Shown here: piece after piece, positions 18,215-27,622 of the stretch
How positions within the stretch are numbered: the stretch's first letter is position 1
How the letters are laid out: the number at the start of each line of letters is the position of its first letter
Source of the DNA: Shewanella avicenniae
Lineage (GTDB): Bacteria; Pseudomonadota; Gammaproteobacteria; Enterobacterales; Shewanellaceae
Direction: 5' to 3'
Length of the DNA: 64,000 nt
NCBI RefSeq assembly: GCF_017354945.1
Contig: NZ_CP071503.1
Location: forward strand, 3,100,001-3,164,000
Position numbers and translations under genes: made by a program
The notes under the pieces: model-generated
What the model saw: only the letters and a program-made list of their open reading frames with translations
Told to the model about the DNA's origin: nothing
The model's database searches: none

Positions 18215-19465
18215 ATGAAAAAATCGTTGAAACGCAAGCTGATCTTCGTTGCTGTGCTAGTGGTAATTGCGCTGGCGATTACTGTTTATTACGTGACGCG
18301 TCCTAAACCAGCACCTACTTACGCTACTGAAGCAGCGCATCGGGGTAATATCGAAAACACCGTATTAGCCAACGGCATGCTGCAAGCCTATAAGTTGGTT
18401 AACGTGGGGGCACAGGTATCGGGTCAGATCAAAACCTTGGCTGTCGAATTAGGCCAAGAAGTGAAAAAAGGCGATTTGATCGCGCAAATCGATAGTTTAA
18501 CCCGCCAGAACAGCCTGAAAAATGCCGAAGCCTCGTTGAACAGCATCAAAGCGCAGTATCGCGCTAAGTTGGCGCAGATCCACCAAGCACAATTGGAATA
18601 CGCCCGTCAGAAAGCGATGCTGGCCGATAACGCCAGTTCTAAAGCAGATTATGAAGCCGCTGAAGCAACCTTAACCGTGTACAACGCGGAATTAGAACAG
18701 TTAAAAGCGCAACAGGCGCAAGCCGAAATCCAGTTAGACAACGCGCGCGTTGATTTAGGCTACACCACCATCACCGCCCCGTTGGACGGCACTGTGGTGT
18801 ATAACGCGGTGGAAGTGGGTCAAACCGTCAACTCCAATCAAACCACGCCAACCATCGTGGAGATGGCACAGCTGAGCAAGATGACCGTGAAGGCGCAGAT
18901 CTCTGAAGCCGACGTAGTTAACGTGAAACCCGGCCAAGAGGTGTATTTCACCATTTTGGGCAACCCCAATAAAAAATACTTTGCTACGCTGCGCGCTATC
19001 GAGCCGGGACCAACCTCAATGGATGGTAACGACAAAGACATGACCTCCAGCGATTCTGATGCCATCTACTATAACGGTCTGTTTGATGTAGATAACGCAG
19101 ACCGAGCGCTGCGCATTGGCATGACCGCACAGGTTTCTATTGTGTTAGCCCAAGCCAAAGATGTACTGCTGGTGCCGGCACAAGTGCTGCAAACCGCCAA
19201 AGCAGGCGGTCCAAATAAAGCCGCGGCAGCTGGTAAGCCAGAGGCTAAGGCCAAAATGGCCAAAGCGGATGGCAAAGGCGCCAAACAATATCAAGTGCCG
19301 GTGTTAGTCGATGGCAAAGTTGAATATCGCGATGTGCAAGTGGGCATCAATAACAAGGTGTACGCCGAGATTGTGTCAGGGCTTAACGATGGCGATGAAG
19401 TGGTGATCGGTATGCCATCAGCCACCAGCTACTCTAGCCGCTTTGGCCGTTCAGTGAGACTGTAA
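18215..19465 (+). CDS. macA: MacA-type membrane fusion protein
   Basis: This is the periplasmic adaptor of a tripartite ABC exporter linking MacB to an outer-membrane factor. The 416-residue protein has an N-terminal membrane anchor (about residues 8-27), the lipoyl half-motifs near NVGAQVSGQIKTL and DLGYTTITAPLDGTV, a coiled-coil hairpin between them (about 90-180), and C-terminal beta-barrel domains. An Ala/Lys-rich insert near residues 328-352 (AKAGGPNKAAAAGKPEAKAK) is longer than usual. The start at 18215 was chosen because it immediately precedes the anchor; an upstream in-frame ATG adds 23 unlikely residues. The gene is followed after 3 bp by macB. Confidence 0.92.
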   Translation: MKKSLKRKLIFVAVLVVIALAITVYYVTRPKPAPTYATEAAHRGNIENTVLANGMLQAYKLVNVGAQVSGQIKTLAVELGQEVKKGDLIAQIDSLTRQNSLKNAEASLNSIKAQYRAKLAQIHQAQLEYARQKAMLADNASSKADYEAAEATLTVYNAELEQLKAQQAQAEIQLDNARVDLGYTTITAPLDGTVVYNAVEVGQTVNSNQTTPTIVEMAQLSKMTVKAQISEADVVNVKPGQEVYFTILGNPNKKYFATLRAIEPGPTSMDGNDKDMTSSDSDAIYYNGLFDVDNADRALRIGMTAQVSIVLAQAKDVLLVPAQVLQTAKAGGPNKAAAAGKPEAKAKMAKADGKGAKQYQVPVLVDGKVEYRDVQVGINNKVYAEIVSGLNDGDEVVIGMPSATSYSSRFGRSVRL

Positions 19466-19468
19466 TTT

Positions 19469-21412
19469 ATGAGCAAACCCTTACTCGAAGTCAGTGGTGT
19501 GTATCGCTCATTTCCTGCGGGCGAGCAGCAACTGACGGTACTGCACGATATCAATCTCACCATTGAGCGTGGTGAGATGGTGGCAATTGTTGGTCAATCT
19601 GGTTCCGGCAAATCCACCTTGATGAATATTTTAGGCTGCCTCGATAAGCCGTCTGAGGGCACCTATTTTATCAACGGCCAAGATACCTCGAAGATGGAAG
19701 CCGATGAGCTGGCTGAACTACGTCGCGAATACTTTGGCTTTATCTTTCAACGCTATCATCTGCTCGGTGATTTAACCGCCGTTGGCAATGCCGAAGTACC
19801 GGCAATTTATGCAGGCAAAGCCCGCGAGCAACGTCATGTGCGCGCTGAGCAACTGTTAACACGCTTAGGTTTAGGTGACCGGCTTGACCACAAACCTAGC
19901 CAGTTAAGTGGTGGGCAACAACAGCGGGTGAGTGTGGCGCGGGCGCTGATGAATGGCGGCGATGTGATTCTGGCCGACGAACCGACCGGCGCACTCGACA
20001 GCCACAGCGGTGAAGAGATGATGCGCTTGCTACAAGAGCTTCATCAAGATGGTCACACCATCATTATCGTGACCCACGATATGCAAGTCGCGCAATACTC
20101 CGACCGCATTATCGAAATCAAAGATGGGGTGATTTTTGCCGATCGGCGCAATAAGCCATCGCCTCAACCCAAGACCATTCCAAACCACAGCGCCAAACCT
20201 CGTAATCTATTGGCGCATTGGGATAACTTTTCAGAAGCGCTGAAGATGGCGTTGCTGGCGATGACCTCGCACCGTTTGCGTACCTTTCTCACCATGCTCG
20301 GCATCATTATTGGTATCGCCTCGGTGGTCTCAGTCGTGGCGCTCGGTGAAGGCTCACAACGGCAAATTTTGCAAAACATCAGCTCAATGGGCACCAACAC
20401 CATTGATGTTCGCCCCGGCAGTGGCTTTGGTGATCGACGTTCAGGCCGTATTCGCACCTTAACCGCCAGTGACGCTGAAGCACTGAAAAACTTGCCATTT
20501 GTGGACAGCGTTACGCCATCTATTAATACCAGCGTCACCATTCGCTATGGCAACCAAGCAAAAAGCGCCTCGGTCAGTGGTGTCGGCCCAGACTTTTTCC
20601 GCGTACGCGGTTATGAGTTGGCCGCTGGTCAATATTGGGATGAACAAAGCGTAGATTCACTGGCGCAAGAAGCGGTGATCGACGACAACACCAAACGCGA
20701 GCTGTTTCCCGACAGCAACCCGATTGGTGCGGTGATTTTCCTCGGCAGTTTGCCGGTGCGGATTATTGGGGTCACCGAGAAGAAGCAAAGCGCCTTTGGA
20801 AATAACGACGCGCTCACCGTTTGGGTGCCGTTTACCACCGTTGGCGGTCGCATGATGGGGCAGCATTATCTTGGCAGCATCTCTGTACGGATTGACCAAG
20901 ACGCGCCGAGCGCCGCCGCTGAGCAAGGGATTATCAGCTTGCTGAAGATGCGTCATGGCACCGAAGACTTCTTCACCATCAACACCGATACCATTCGGCA
21001 AAATATTGAGAAAACCACCGCGACGATGACGCTGTTGATTTCCGCTATTGCGGTGATCTCGTTGGTGGTGGGCGGTATCGGCGTGATGAACATCATGTTG
21101 GTGTCGGTCACCGAACGCACACGCGAAATCGGGGTACGGATGGCAGTGGGCGCTCGCCAAGGCGATATCTTGCGGCAGTTCTTAATCGAGGCAATCTTGG
21201 TGTGTCTCTGCGGCGGGATTTTAGGGATCAGTCTGTCATTTTTGATTGGCTTTGGTTTCTCATCTGCCAGCAGTAATTTCCAGATGATCTACTCCACCAA
21301 TTCCATTATTGCCGCGTTTGCCTGCTCAACTTTAATTGGGGTGCTATTTGGCTTCTTGCCTGCGCGCAATGCCGCTCGCCTTGACCCTGTTGATGCTTTG
21401 GCCAGAGAGTAA
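19469..21412 (+). CDS. macB: MacB-type ABC exporter, ATPase-permease fusion
   Basis: A 647-residue half-transporter that works as a dimer with MacA to drive export of macrolides, peptides or lipids. The N-terminal ATPase has Walker [10 protein letters not shown] near residue 42, signature [15 protein letters not shown] near residue 146 and Walker [13 protein letters not shown]. The permease has TM1 near residue 275, a large periplasmic domain (about 300-520), then three C-terminal helices with the conserved [14 protein letters not shown] and [14 protein letters not shown]. The natural substrate here is unknown. It sits between macA and the outer-membrane factor, all within a few bases, indicating one operon. 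Confidence 0.95.
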   Translation: MSKPLLEVSGVYRSFPAGEQQLTVLHDINLTIERGEMVAIVGQSGSGKSTLMNILGCLDKPSEGTYFINGQDTSKMEADELAELRREYFGFIFQRYHLLGDLTAVGNAEVPAIYAGKAREQRHVRAEQLLTRLGLGDRLDHKPSQLSGGQQQRVSVARALMNGGDVILADEPTGALDSHSGEEMMRLLQELHQDGHTIIIVTHDMQVAQYSDRIIEIKDGVIFADRRNKPSPQPKTIPNHSAKPRNLLAHWDNFSEALKMALLAMTSHRLRTFLTMLGIIIGIASVVSVVALGEGSQRQILQNISSMGTNTIDVRPGSGFGDRRSGRIRTLTASDAEALKNLPFVDSVTPSINTSVTIRYGNQAKSASVSGVGPDFFRVRGYELAAGQYWDEQSVDSLAQEAVIDDNTKRELFPDSNPIGAVIFLGSLPVRIIGVTEKKQSAFGNNDALTVWVPFTTVGGRMMGQHYLGSISVRIDQDAPSAAAEQGIISLLKMRHGTEDFFTINTDTIRQNIEKTTATMTLLISAIAVISLVVGGIGVMNIMLVSVTERTREIGVRMAVGARQGDILRQFLIEAILVCLCGGILGISLSFLIGFGFSSASSNFQMIYSTNSIIAAFACSTLIGVLFGFLPARNAARLDPVDALARE

Positions 21413-21416
21413 TTTC

Positions 21417-22814
21417 ATGATGAAACAGTACAATATTCGATATCATTTGGCCGCCATCGCCGTTTGCAGCAGTTTGCTGAGCGGCTGTGGGGCGCTCACC
21501 CGCAGCGAATATCAACCACCAGCGTTACAAATTCCCGCCAGTTGGCAGCAAGCTCAGCTGGCGACTGAAGTCAGGCTCGATCCTTGGTGGCACTCTTTTA
21601 ACAACCCTGAACTAAACACGCTGATCAACGATGTGCTTAGTCACAACAGCGACCTGGCGTTAGCCACTCTGACGCTCAAGCGGGCGCGCTTACAAGCAGG
21701 CTTGAGCCGCGATGATTTATGGCCGCAACTGTCATCCACACTCAGCGCCAGCAAAAGCAAGCCGCTAGATGGTGGCGACAGCAGCACCAGTTATAGCGCC
21801 GAATTGTCAGTCAGCTATGAAGTGGATTTATGGGGCAGAGTGTCAGCCAATATCGATCAAGCCCAATGGTCAGCAATGGCGAGTCTTGAAGACCGCGAAA
21901 GCACAGCACAAAGCTTAGTGGCCACCACGGCATCACTCTATTGGCAGATTGGCTACCTAAAGCAGCGGATCCAACTAAGCCAAAACAGTATCGATTACGC
22001 CAAACAAACCTTGGCATTAACGCAGCAACAATATGCTAATGGGGCGGTTTCGCAACTTAACGTATTGGAAGCGCAGCGCAGTTTAGCCGGCCAAGAAGCC
22101 AACCATAGCCAATTGGTACAACAGTTGGTTGAAGCGCAAAATGCCATGGCAATTTTGTTTGACCGGCCACCGGCAGAGTTTCCGATTGCCATCGACAAAC
22201 TGCCTGAAGGCCAAGTGCCCAACATTGGCGCTGGAGTGCCAGCCGATATATTGGTGCGCCGCCCGGATGTGAAATCTGCGCTGTATCAGTTACGCGCGTC
22301 ACTGGCTGCCAAAGATGCCACCTTTGCGCAATACTTTCCAAGCCTGAGCCTCACTGGTGCAGTGGGTGATTCTTCCGAGGAACTGAAAGAGTTACTGCGC
22401 AATCCCATTGGTAGCATTGGTGCAAGGTTAACCCTGCCGTTTTTGCAATGGCGGCAGATGAATATCAACAATGATATCGCTGACTTAACCTATCAATCGG
22501 CCATCATTAGCTATCGGCAAACCCTATATAAAGCCTTTGAAGACGTAGATAACGCCATCTCCGCACGGCAGCAGTACGCTTATCAGGGTGAGAAGTTGCA
22601 ACAGCAATATGATGCGGCGGCAGCGGCAGAGAAAATCTACGCCAGCCAATATCGTAACGGAGCTGTGAGCATTCAAGATTGGTTAACGGCGCAAGAAACA
22701 CTGCGTAATGCAGAAGCATCACTGCTGCAAAACCGCTACAATCAACTTACTGCGCAATCAACCTTGTATCTGGCCTTAGGCGGCAGTGATATTGCGCCCG
22801 AGCTGACACAGTAA
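21417..22814 (+). CDS. Outer-membrane efflux lipoprotein (NodT/TolC family)
   Basis: This is the outer-membrane channel of the preceding MacAB system. The 465-residue protein has a lipoprotein signal with lipobox LLSGC, the YQPP start typical of NodT-family factors, and two outer-membrane-efflux repeats rich in helical heptads. It includes LVRRPDVKSALYQLRA, a hallmark of the family. The start is the first of two adjacent ATGs, 4 bp after the macB stop; the longer upstream frame overlaps macB and was rejected. Coupling of macA, macB and a dedicated channel means this exporter need not borrow TolC. Confidence 0.92.
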   Translation: MMKQYNIRYHLAAIAVCSSLLSGCGALTRSEYQPPALQIPASWQQAQLATEVRLDPWWHSFNNPELNTLINDVLSHNSDLALATLTLKRARLQAGLSRDDLWPQLSSTLSASKSKPLDGGDSSTSYSAELSVSYEVDLWGRVSANIDQAQWSAMASLEDRESTAQSLVATTASLYWQIGYLKQRIQLSQNSIDYAKQTLALTQQQYANGAVSQLNVLEAQRSLAGQEANHSQLVQQLVEAQNAMAILFDRPPAEFPIAIDKLPEGQVPNIGAGVPADILVRRPDVKSALYQLRASLAAKDATFAQYFPSLSLTGAVGDSSEELKELLRNPIGSIGARLTLPFLQWRQMNINNDIADLTYQSAIISYRQTLYKAFEDVDNAISARQQYAYQGEKLQQQYDAAAAAEKIYASQYRNGAVSIQDWLTAQETLRNAEASLLQNRYNQLTAQSTLYLALGGSDIAPELTQ

Positions 22815-22876
22815 ACGTTGATGGTTCAGTTGAGCTCATTGTTTTTCTTAGCAATACAACTAAAAGCTCTACAACG

Positions 22877-22907
22877 AAAAAAACCGGCGGGGGATGTCCG
22901 CCGGTTT
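22877..22907 (-). terminator. Terminator after the aldehyde dehydrogenase gene
   Basis: Stem AAACCGGCGG / CCGCCGGTTT with a 7-base loop. The minus strand runs into a T7 tract. It lies between the convergent efflux operon and aldehyde dehydrogenase gene, and may serve both. Confidence 0.85.
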
Positions 22908-22953
22908 GTGCTTCTGCCATCGCCCCACGAGCCTATGGGACTCGGCAGAAAAA

Positions 22954-24477
22954 CTAGAAGAAGCCGAGAGGGCTAGTACCGTAACTGACCAGCAAGTTCT
23001 TGGTTTGCTGATAGTGTTCCAGTGCCACTTTGTGAGTCTCGCGACCGATACCCGACTTCTTATAACCACCAAAGGCAGCATGTGCTGGATATGCGTGATA
23101 GCAGTTGGTCCATACACGTCCGGCTTTGATCCCGCGCCCCATGCGATAAGCACGGTTCATATCACGAGTCCAAACCCCTGCCCCTAAACCAAATTCAGTA
23201 TCGTTGGCGATTGCTAACGCTTCTGCTTCATCTTTAAAAGTGGTTACACCAACCACTGGGCCAAAGATTTCCTCTTGGAATACGCGCATCTTATTGTGGC
23301 CAAACATCAAGGTAGGCTGAATGTAGAAGCCTTTGTTCAATGCCGCATTCGGCATTTGCGCCACGCCACCACCGGTCAGGAAATTCACCCCTTCATTACG
23401 GCCAATTTCCAGATAATTCATAATGCGCTCAAACTGTTCCATAGAGGCTTGCGCACCCACTTGGGTATCCGTATCGAGCGGATTACCGCGAATGATGCGC
23501 TCAGCGCGCGCAACTACCTGCTTAATAAATTCAGGATAGATGCTCTCTTGAATAAGTGCACGCGATGGGCAAGTACAAACTTCACCTTGGTTGAAGAATG
23601 CCAGCACAGTGCCTTCAACACATTTGCTCAGGTAGTCATCTTCAAACTGCATTACATCTTCAAAGTAGATGTTCGGTGACTTACCGCCGAGCTCAACGGT
23701 ACTTGGGATCAACAAGTCTGCCGCACAGCGCAAAATATGTTGTCCAACCGGCGTTGAGCCAGTAAAGGCCAATTTAGCGATGCGTTTGCTGGTGGCCAGC
23801 GCTTGACCTGCTTCTTCGCCGATACCGTTAACAATGTTCACCACACCATCTGGCAGTAGATCGCCAATCACTTCCATCAACACCAGAATCGATGCTGGTG
23901 TTTGCTCCGCTGGCTTCATCACCACACAGTTACCAGCCGCTAACGCCGGCGCCAGTTTCCATGCAGCCATCAACAGTGGGAAGTTCCACGGAATGATCTG
24001 CCCAACAACCCCCAGCGGTTCATGGAAATGATAGGCCACCGTAGTGCTATCGATTTCAGCGGCGGTGCCTTCTTGAGCACGAATACAGCCGGCAAAGTAG
24101 CGGAAATGATCCACCATCAATGGGATATCGGCCGCCAGCGTTTCACGCACGGCTTTACCGTTATCCCAAGTTTCTGCAACCGCCAACATTTCTAAGTTTT
24201 GCTCGATGCGATCTGCAATGCGCAGCAAAATGTTGCTGCGCTCAGCCACCGAGGTGCTTCCCCAAGCATCTGCAGCTGCGTGCGCCGCATCTAACGCCAA
24301 CTCGATATCGGCTTCATTTGAGAGCGGAACTTGACAGAAAACTTCACCGTTAACAGGTGAGATATTATCGAAATAACGGCCAGAAACAGGTTCTACCCAG
24401 CGGCCACCAATGTAGTTTTGGTATTGAGACTTAAAGGTTACAACGGATCCCAATTCCCCAGGATTGGCATAAATCAT
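22954..24477 (-). CDS. NAD-dependent aldehyde dehydrogenase (ExaC/AldB type)
   Basis: This enzyme oxidises aldehydes, probably acetaldehyde, to the acid. The 507-residue protein has the catalytic Cys301 in GEVCTCPSR, the catalytic Glu in [11 protein letters not shown], the NAD-binding FTGSTPVGQ, and the N-terminal [13 protein letters not shown] typical of the ExaC/AldB group. The second of two nearby ATGs (24477) was chosen because AGAGG lies 8 bp before it; the ATG at 24483 is too close. It is transcribed divergently from an AraC-type gene, its likely regulator. A CRP-like site lies in between (24507-24522). Confidence 0.93.
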   Translation of the reverse strand: MIYANPGELGSVVTFKSQYQNYIGGRWVEPVSGRYFDNISPVNGEVFCQVPLSNEADIELALDAAHAAADAWGSTSVAERSNILLRIADRIEQNLEMLAVAETWDNGKAVRETLAADIPLMVDHFRYFAGCIRAQEGTAAEIDSTTVAYHFHEPLGVVGQIIPWNFPLLMAAWKLAPALAAGNCVVMKPAEQTPASILVLMEVIGDLLPDGVVNIVNGIGEEAGQALATSKRIAKLAFTGSTPVGQHILRCAADLLIPSTVELGGKSPNIYFEDVMQFEDDYLSKCVEGTVLAFFNQGEVCTCPSRALIQESIYPEFIKQVVARAERIIRGNPLDTDTQVGAQASMEQFERIMNYLEIGRNEGVNFLTGGGVAQMPNAALNKGFYIQPTLMFGHNKMRVFQEEIFGPVVGVTTFKDEAEALAIANDTEFGLGAGVWTRDMNRAYRMGRGIKAGRVWTNCYHAYPAHAAFGGYKKSGIGRETHKVALEHYQQTKNLLVSYGTSPLGFF

Positions 24478-24506
24478 GTGCATGACCTCTTATCTTTTAG
24501 TGGTAT

Positions 24507-24522
24507 TGTGCGTCTTGTCACA
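24507..24522. promoter_or_regulatory. CRP-like site upstream of aldehyde dehydrogenase
   Basis: TGTGC-GTCTTG-TCACA matches 9 of 10 conserved positions of TGTGA-N6-TCACA. It is centred 37 bp upstream of the aldehyde dehydrogenase start, in the 197-bp divergent region shared with the AraC-type gene. Confidence 0.45.
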
Positions 24523-24674
24523 TAAAGATTAGACTTTAATAACATTCATGACTTCGCTATTTGTCCTTTTTAGTTTGCTGAGCGTCCAGTTCGTTATACT
24601 AATTAAGAAACACAACAAATAAGCAGATGAAGAGTAGCAAGTAACATACTAAAAACCTTGAAAAAGGAGTGAAG

Positions 24675-25604
24675 ATGTCTATTGCAGAGTCACTGTTGCA
24701 ACCGCTACACAAGGCCCACCGCGAAGTGCGACAACTGGTGGAAAACCGGACCTTGTATGAATCTCATGGGTTAGACTTAGCGATCTATGACACCTATGAA
24801 GAAGCCGAACGGGTACAGCTCGATGCGGATCAAGTGCTTTATTGCGCCATGCTCAGCGGTAAAAAAGTGCTGCATGGTGAATACGGCTACGACGCCGCTT
24901 TTTTGCCTAATGAATCCTTTGTGATGTCACCGGGTGATAAAGTATTTATCGACTTTCCAGAAGCGTCTGCAGCCATGCCTACTACCTGTCTGACACTGTC
25001 ATTTAGTCCGGCACGAATCATCGAAGCGCGCGATAAATTGGCGCGACAACATGCAGATATTCAGCTCAACAGCTGGTGCAATATTTCCGACCATCACCTG
25101 CATATCACTCATTCTTCCGCTACTCAGCATCTGCTGCTGCGCATCGCCGAGGCCTTTATGATGGGCGATCATGACCGCGATTTGGTGCTAAATTTCGGTG
25201 CGGATGAACTGCTATCGCGCATGGCCAGACAGTACGGTCACCAAGCTTTGATGCAACTGGCTGAACAAGATCCTGAACAAAATGCGCTAACGGCGGTGCT
25301 GAGTTATATCGATAACAAACTGCATCACGCCATTGAGGTGGAAGATTTGTGTAAAGTGGCCTGTATGAGCCGCAGCAAACTTTACCAACAATTTGCCGCG
25401 TTAGCGGGCTGCAGCCCGATGGAATACATTCAGCAACAACGACTTCATCGCGCGAAACAGCTGTTAGAACAAGGGCAAAGCGTCACCCAAGCATTTTTAA
25501 GCGCTGGCTTTGTCAACGCCGCGCATTTCTCTCGCCGTTTTCAGCAACACTTTGGTGTGACGCCAAAACAATACGCCATCAACGCGGCACATAAACACAT
25601 CTGA
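24675..25604 (+). CDS. AraC-family transcriptional regulator
   Basis: A 309-residue regulator. The N-terminal two-thirds is an AraC-binding-like sensor domain. The C-terminal part (about residues 205-305) has the two helix-turn-helix motifs of the family, including VEDLCKVACMSRSKLYQQF and the signature AGFVNAAHFSRRFQQHFGVTP near residues 277-297. The start at 24675 has AAGGAG at the ideal distance; a GTG six bases earlier is inside that site. Its position divergent to the aldehyde dehydrogenase suggests it activates that gene in response to an alcohol or aldehyde; this is inference. Confidence 0.9.
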   Translation: MSIAESLLQPLHKAHREVRQLVENRTLYESHGLDLAIYDTYEEAERVQLDADQVLYCAMLSGKKVLHGEYGYDAAFLPNESFVMSPGDKVFIDFPEASAAMPTTCLTLSFSPARIIEARDKLARQHADIQLNSWCNISDHHLHITHSSATQHLLLRIAEAFMMGDHDRDLVLNFGADELLSRMARQYGHQALMQLAEQDPEQNALTAVLSYIDNKLHHAIEVEDLCKVACMSRSKLYQQFAALAGCSPMEYIQQQRLHRAKQLLEQGQSVTQAFLSAGFVNAAHFSRRFQQHFGVTPKQYAINAAHKHI

Positions 25605-25613
25605 TCCGGCTTG

Positions 25614-25633
25614 CAGTGGCGGGATTGCCACTG
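25614..25633. terminator. Weak hairpin between convergent genes
   Basis: CAGTGGC and GCCACTG form a 7-bp stem with a 6-base loop, followed by a short CCCTATTTTC stretch. It is a plausible weak terminator of the AraC-type gene. Confidence 0.4.
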
Positions 25634-25670
25634 ACCCTATTTTCTCTGAAATCCCACTGGTTTTAGCGGT

Positions 25671-26327
25671 TTACCAATTGATAACTAATGGCAATGCTGG
25701 CCGAAAATCTTGGCTGCGCCCCTGCAAACCGTCATCAAATATCAGTTCCATAAGCGGTGTTAATCCTGTGACTAGCGAGATGCAACTCTGTTGCTCCATG
25801 GCTTTGGCGGCAGTGGAGCGAACACAGCCCTCCACCATACTGATAATCACGCTAGTGAGCTGATTAAGCCCATGTGCATCTAACAGTTGCTGAGTTTGAT
25901 AAGTGTCAGCGGCGTTAACCGCTTCGCCGTTCTTGTTAAACAGAAAAAACCACATAGGCTCTGTCAGTGGGTTATCGGCCGCCAGCATCAGCTGATAGCC
26001 ATCTGGGAGATATTTCGGGCGGTAATCGACCAAGGCGATATTGCTATTCGGCAAGGAGGAATAACAGACCCCAAAGGGGCAGATTAAGCTGTTATGCGGA
26101 TCAAACCGTTGCGGTAGACGAGTGACGAGATTGATATCAGCCTGCAACTGCATCTCATCCACCACATACAAGAGTTCAAGATAGATATTGCCGAAAAAGA
26201 AGCGCCGATTCGCTGTGCCCTGTCCTTGATGATCTCTTGGAGCGCACTCCTTTAGGCCAAAGGCGTCCAGTACGTCTGCTTCTGGAGCTCCGGGGCTACA
26301 TAAAATAAAAAGATGATCGATATCCAT
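25671..26327 (-). CDS. VOC-fold (glyoxalase-like) protein of unknown function
   Basis: A 218-residue soluble protein. It begins MDIDHLFILC, a typical opening strand of the vicinal-oxygen-chelate fold, with HQGQGTANRRFFF and IYLELLYV segments that match glyoxalase-like domains where the metal ligands (His, Glu) would sit. The middle LVDYRPKYLPDGYQL and the C-terminal third are not recognised. Function is unknown; it could be a small-molecule binding or dioxygenase-like protein. It converges on the AraC-type gene and stands alone. Confidence 0.6.
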   Translation of the reverse strand: MDIDHLFILCSPGAPEADVLDAFGLKECAPRDHQGQGTANRRFFFGNIYLELLYVVDEMQLQADINLVTRLPQRFDPHNSLICPFGVCYSSLPNSNIALVDYRPKYLPDGYQLMLAADNPLTEPMWFFLFNKNGEAVNAADTYQTQQLLDAHGLNQLTSVIISMVEGCVRSTAAKAMEQQSCISLVTGLTPLMELIFDDGLQGRSQDFRPALPLVINW

Positions 26328-26539
26328 AATGCTCCCTGCTGGTCGATGTTTATTTTTTATTCATCGCAATTAAGCGTAGGCAGTTTTATGATAAAAAATG
26401 CTAGATCGGCTAAAATTTGTCGCAATTTGCGTTCTGTGTACATTGAGCACCGCTTCAATGAAACCGAAAGTGGCTGTCAGCACCCAGAACAAGAGACGAG
26501 AAGTCTCACGATCATGATGAAGGAGCATCAGATTAATCA

Positions 26540-27607
26540 ATGGCTTACAACCGAATAGATCCTGCATTGGCAGATGACATGGATCAGTATCGTCGCTCAC
26601 TGCTGCGGATCATGCTGGCAGTGATGGCTGCTATCGCGCTGGGGCTGAGCTTAAGCAACTACTCCTCCGGCAAGGAACTCAGTTTTATTCTGGCGGAAAC
26701 GGCTATCGGCATATACTGCTTAGTCTTCTTAATGCGGCTAAAACAGGTGAAATGTATTCGCTGTTGGATGCTGCCGCTGATCATCACAGTATTTAGCATT
26801 GTTGTGGTCGCTATTCATCAGCGCGCCTTAGCCGCTGACGGCTTTTATTGGCTGATGTTAATGCCGCCGATGAGCTTACTATTTACCGGCTTAACCTTTG
26901 GCGGTGTGCTTTCTGGCGTATTTGGCCTACTAGGGTTGGCAGTGCTAGGCAATAGTATGCGCCTCGCCGATCAATCTCTGGATGTGCCGCTCATCGTCAA
27001 CGGCGCCATGTGTTATGTCATCATCTGGTCGACCTGCCATGTGTGCGAATATCGCCGCATTATGGCGCTAAAGAAACTGCGTAATATCGCCGCGCGCGAC
27101 CCACTGACGGGTATTTATAACCGCTTACAGTTAGAAGATGCGTTTTCACAATTGCAGCTCCAACATGACCAGCATGGCGAATCATTCGCCATGCTGCTGT
27201 TAGATATCGATTACTTTAAGCGCTTAAATGACCAGTATGGCCACATTGCGGGTGACCAAGTGCTGCGCCAATTAGCCTTGATGCTCAGGCAAGCCTGCTT
27301 GACCCAGGATTGGTGTTTTCGTATGGGTGGTGAAGAGTTTTGTGTGTTACTGCCACAGTGCGATGCGAGCTCTGCAATCACGCACGCCGAAAATCTTCGG
27401 CAGAAAATCGCAAATCATGCAGTACCCTATCTGAATCACTCACTGCACTTTACAGTCAGTATAGGTATTGCCGTGTGGCCTGATGATGGCAACGACTTTG
27501 ATGCTTTCTATCGACAAGCGGATGAACGCTTGTACCTCGCCAAACACCAGGGGCGCAACTGTACTGTGGGCACGGGCGACACCCAAATTCAAGAAACCGC
27601 CAGTTGA
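26540..27607 (+). CDS. Membrane-bound diguanylate cyclase (GGDEF)
   Basis: This enzyme makes c-di-GMP from GTP. The 355-residue protein has an N-terminal membrane module of about five or six hydrophobic segments (residues 17-165) and a C-terminal GGDEF domain starting at RDPLTGIYNRLQLE. The active-site motif is intact as GGEEF near residues 263-267. The residues just before it (LTQDWCFRM) lack the RxxD inhibitory I-site, so product inhibition is probably absent. The start ATG has AAGGAG about 14 bp upstream, rather far; an internal ATG at 26579 is an alternative. The gene converges with an HD-GYP phosphodiesterase gene 15 bp away. Confidence 0.92.
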   Translation: MAYNRIDPALADDMDQYRRSLLRIMLAVMAAIALGLSLSNYSSGKELSFILAETAIGIYCLVFLMRLKQVKCIRCWMLPLIITVFSIVVVAIHQRALAADGFYWLMLMPPMSLLFTGLTFGGVLSGVFGLLGLAVLGNSMRLADQSLDVPLIVNGAMCYVIIWSTCHVCEYRRIMALKKLRNIAARDPLTGIYNRLQLEDAFSQLQLQHDQHGESFAMLLLDIDYFKRLNDQYGHIAGDQVLRQLALMLRQACLTQDWCFRMGGEEFCVLLPQCDASSAITHAENLRQKIANHAVPYLNHSLHFTVSIGIAVWPDDGNDFDAFYRQADERLYLAKHQGRNCTVGTGDTQIQETAS

Positions 27608-27622
27608 GCTAATAGGGCAAAC

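Noticed and set aside
26313..26558. Open frame of 81 codons upstream of the GGDEF gene
   Set aside because: It overlaps the start of the VOC gene and of the GGDEF gene, and its translation has no coherent composition; it looks like promoter and leader DNA.
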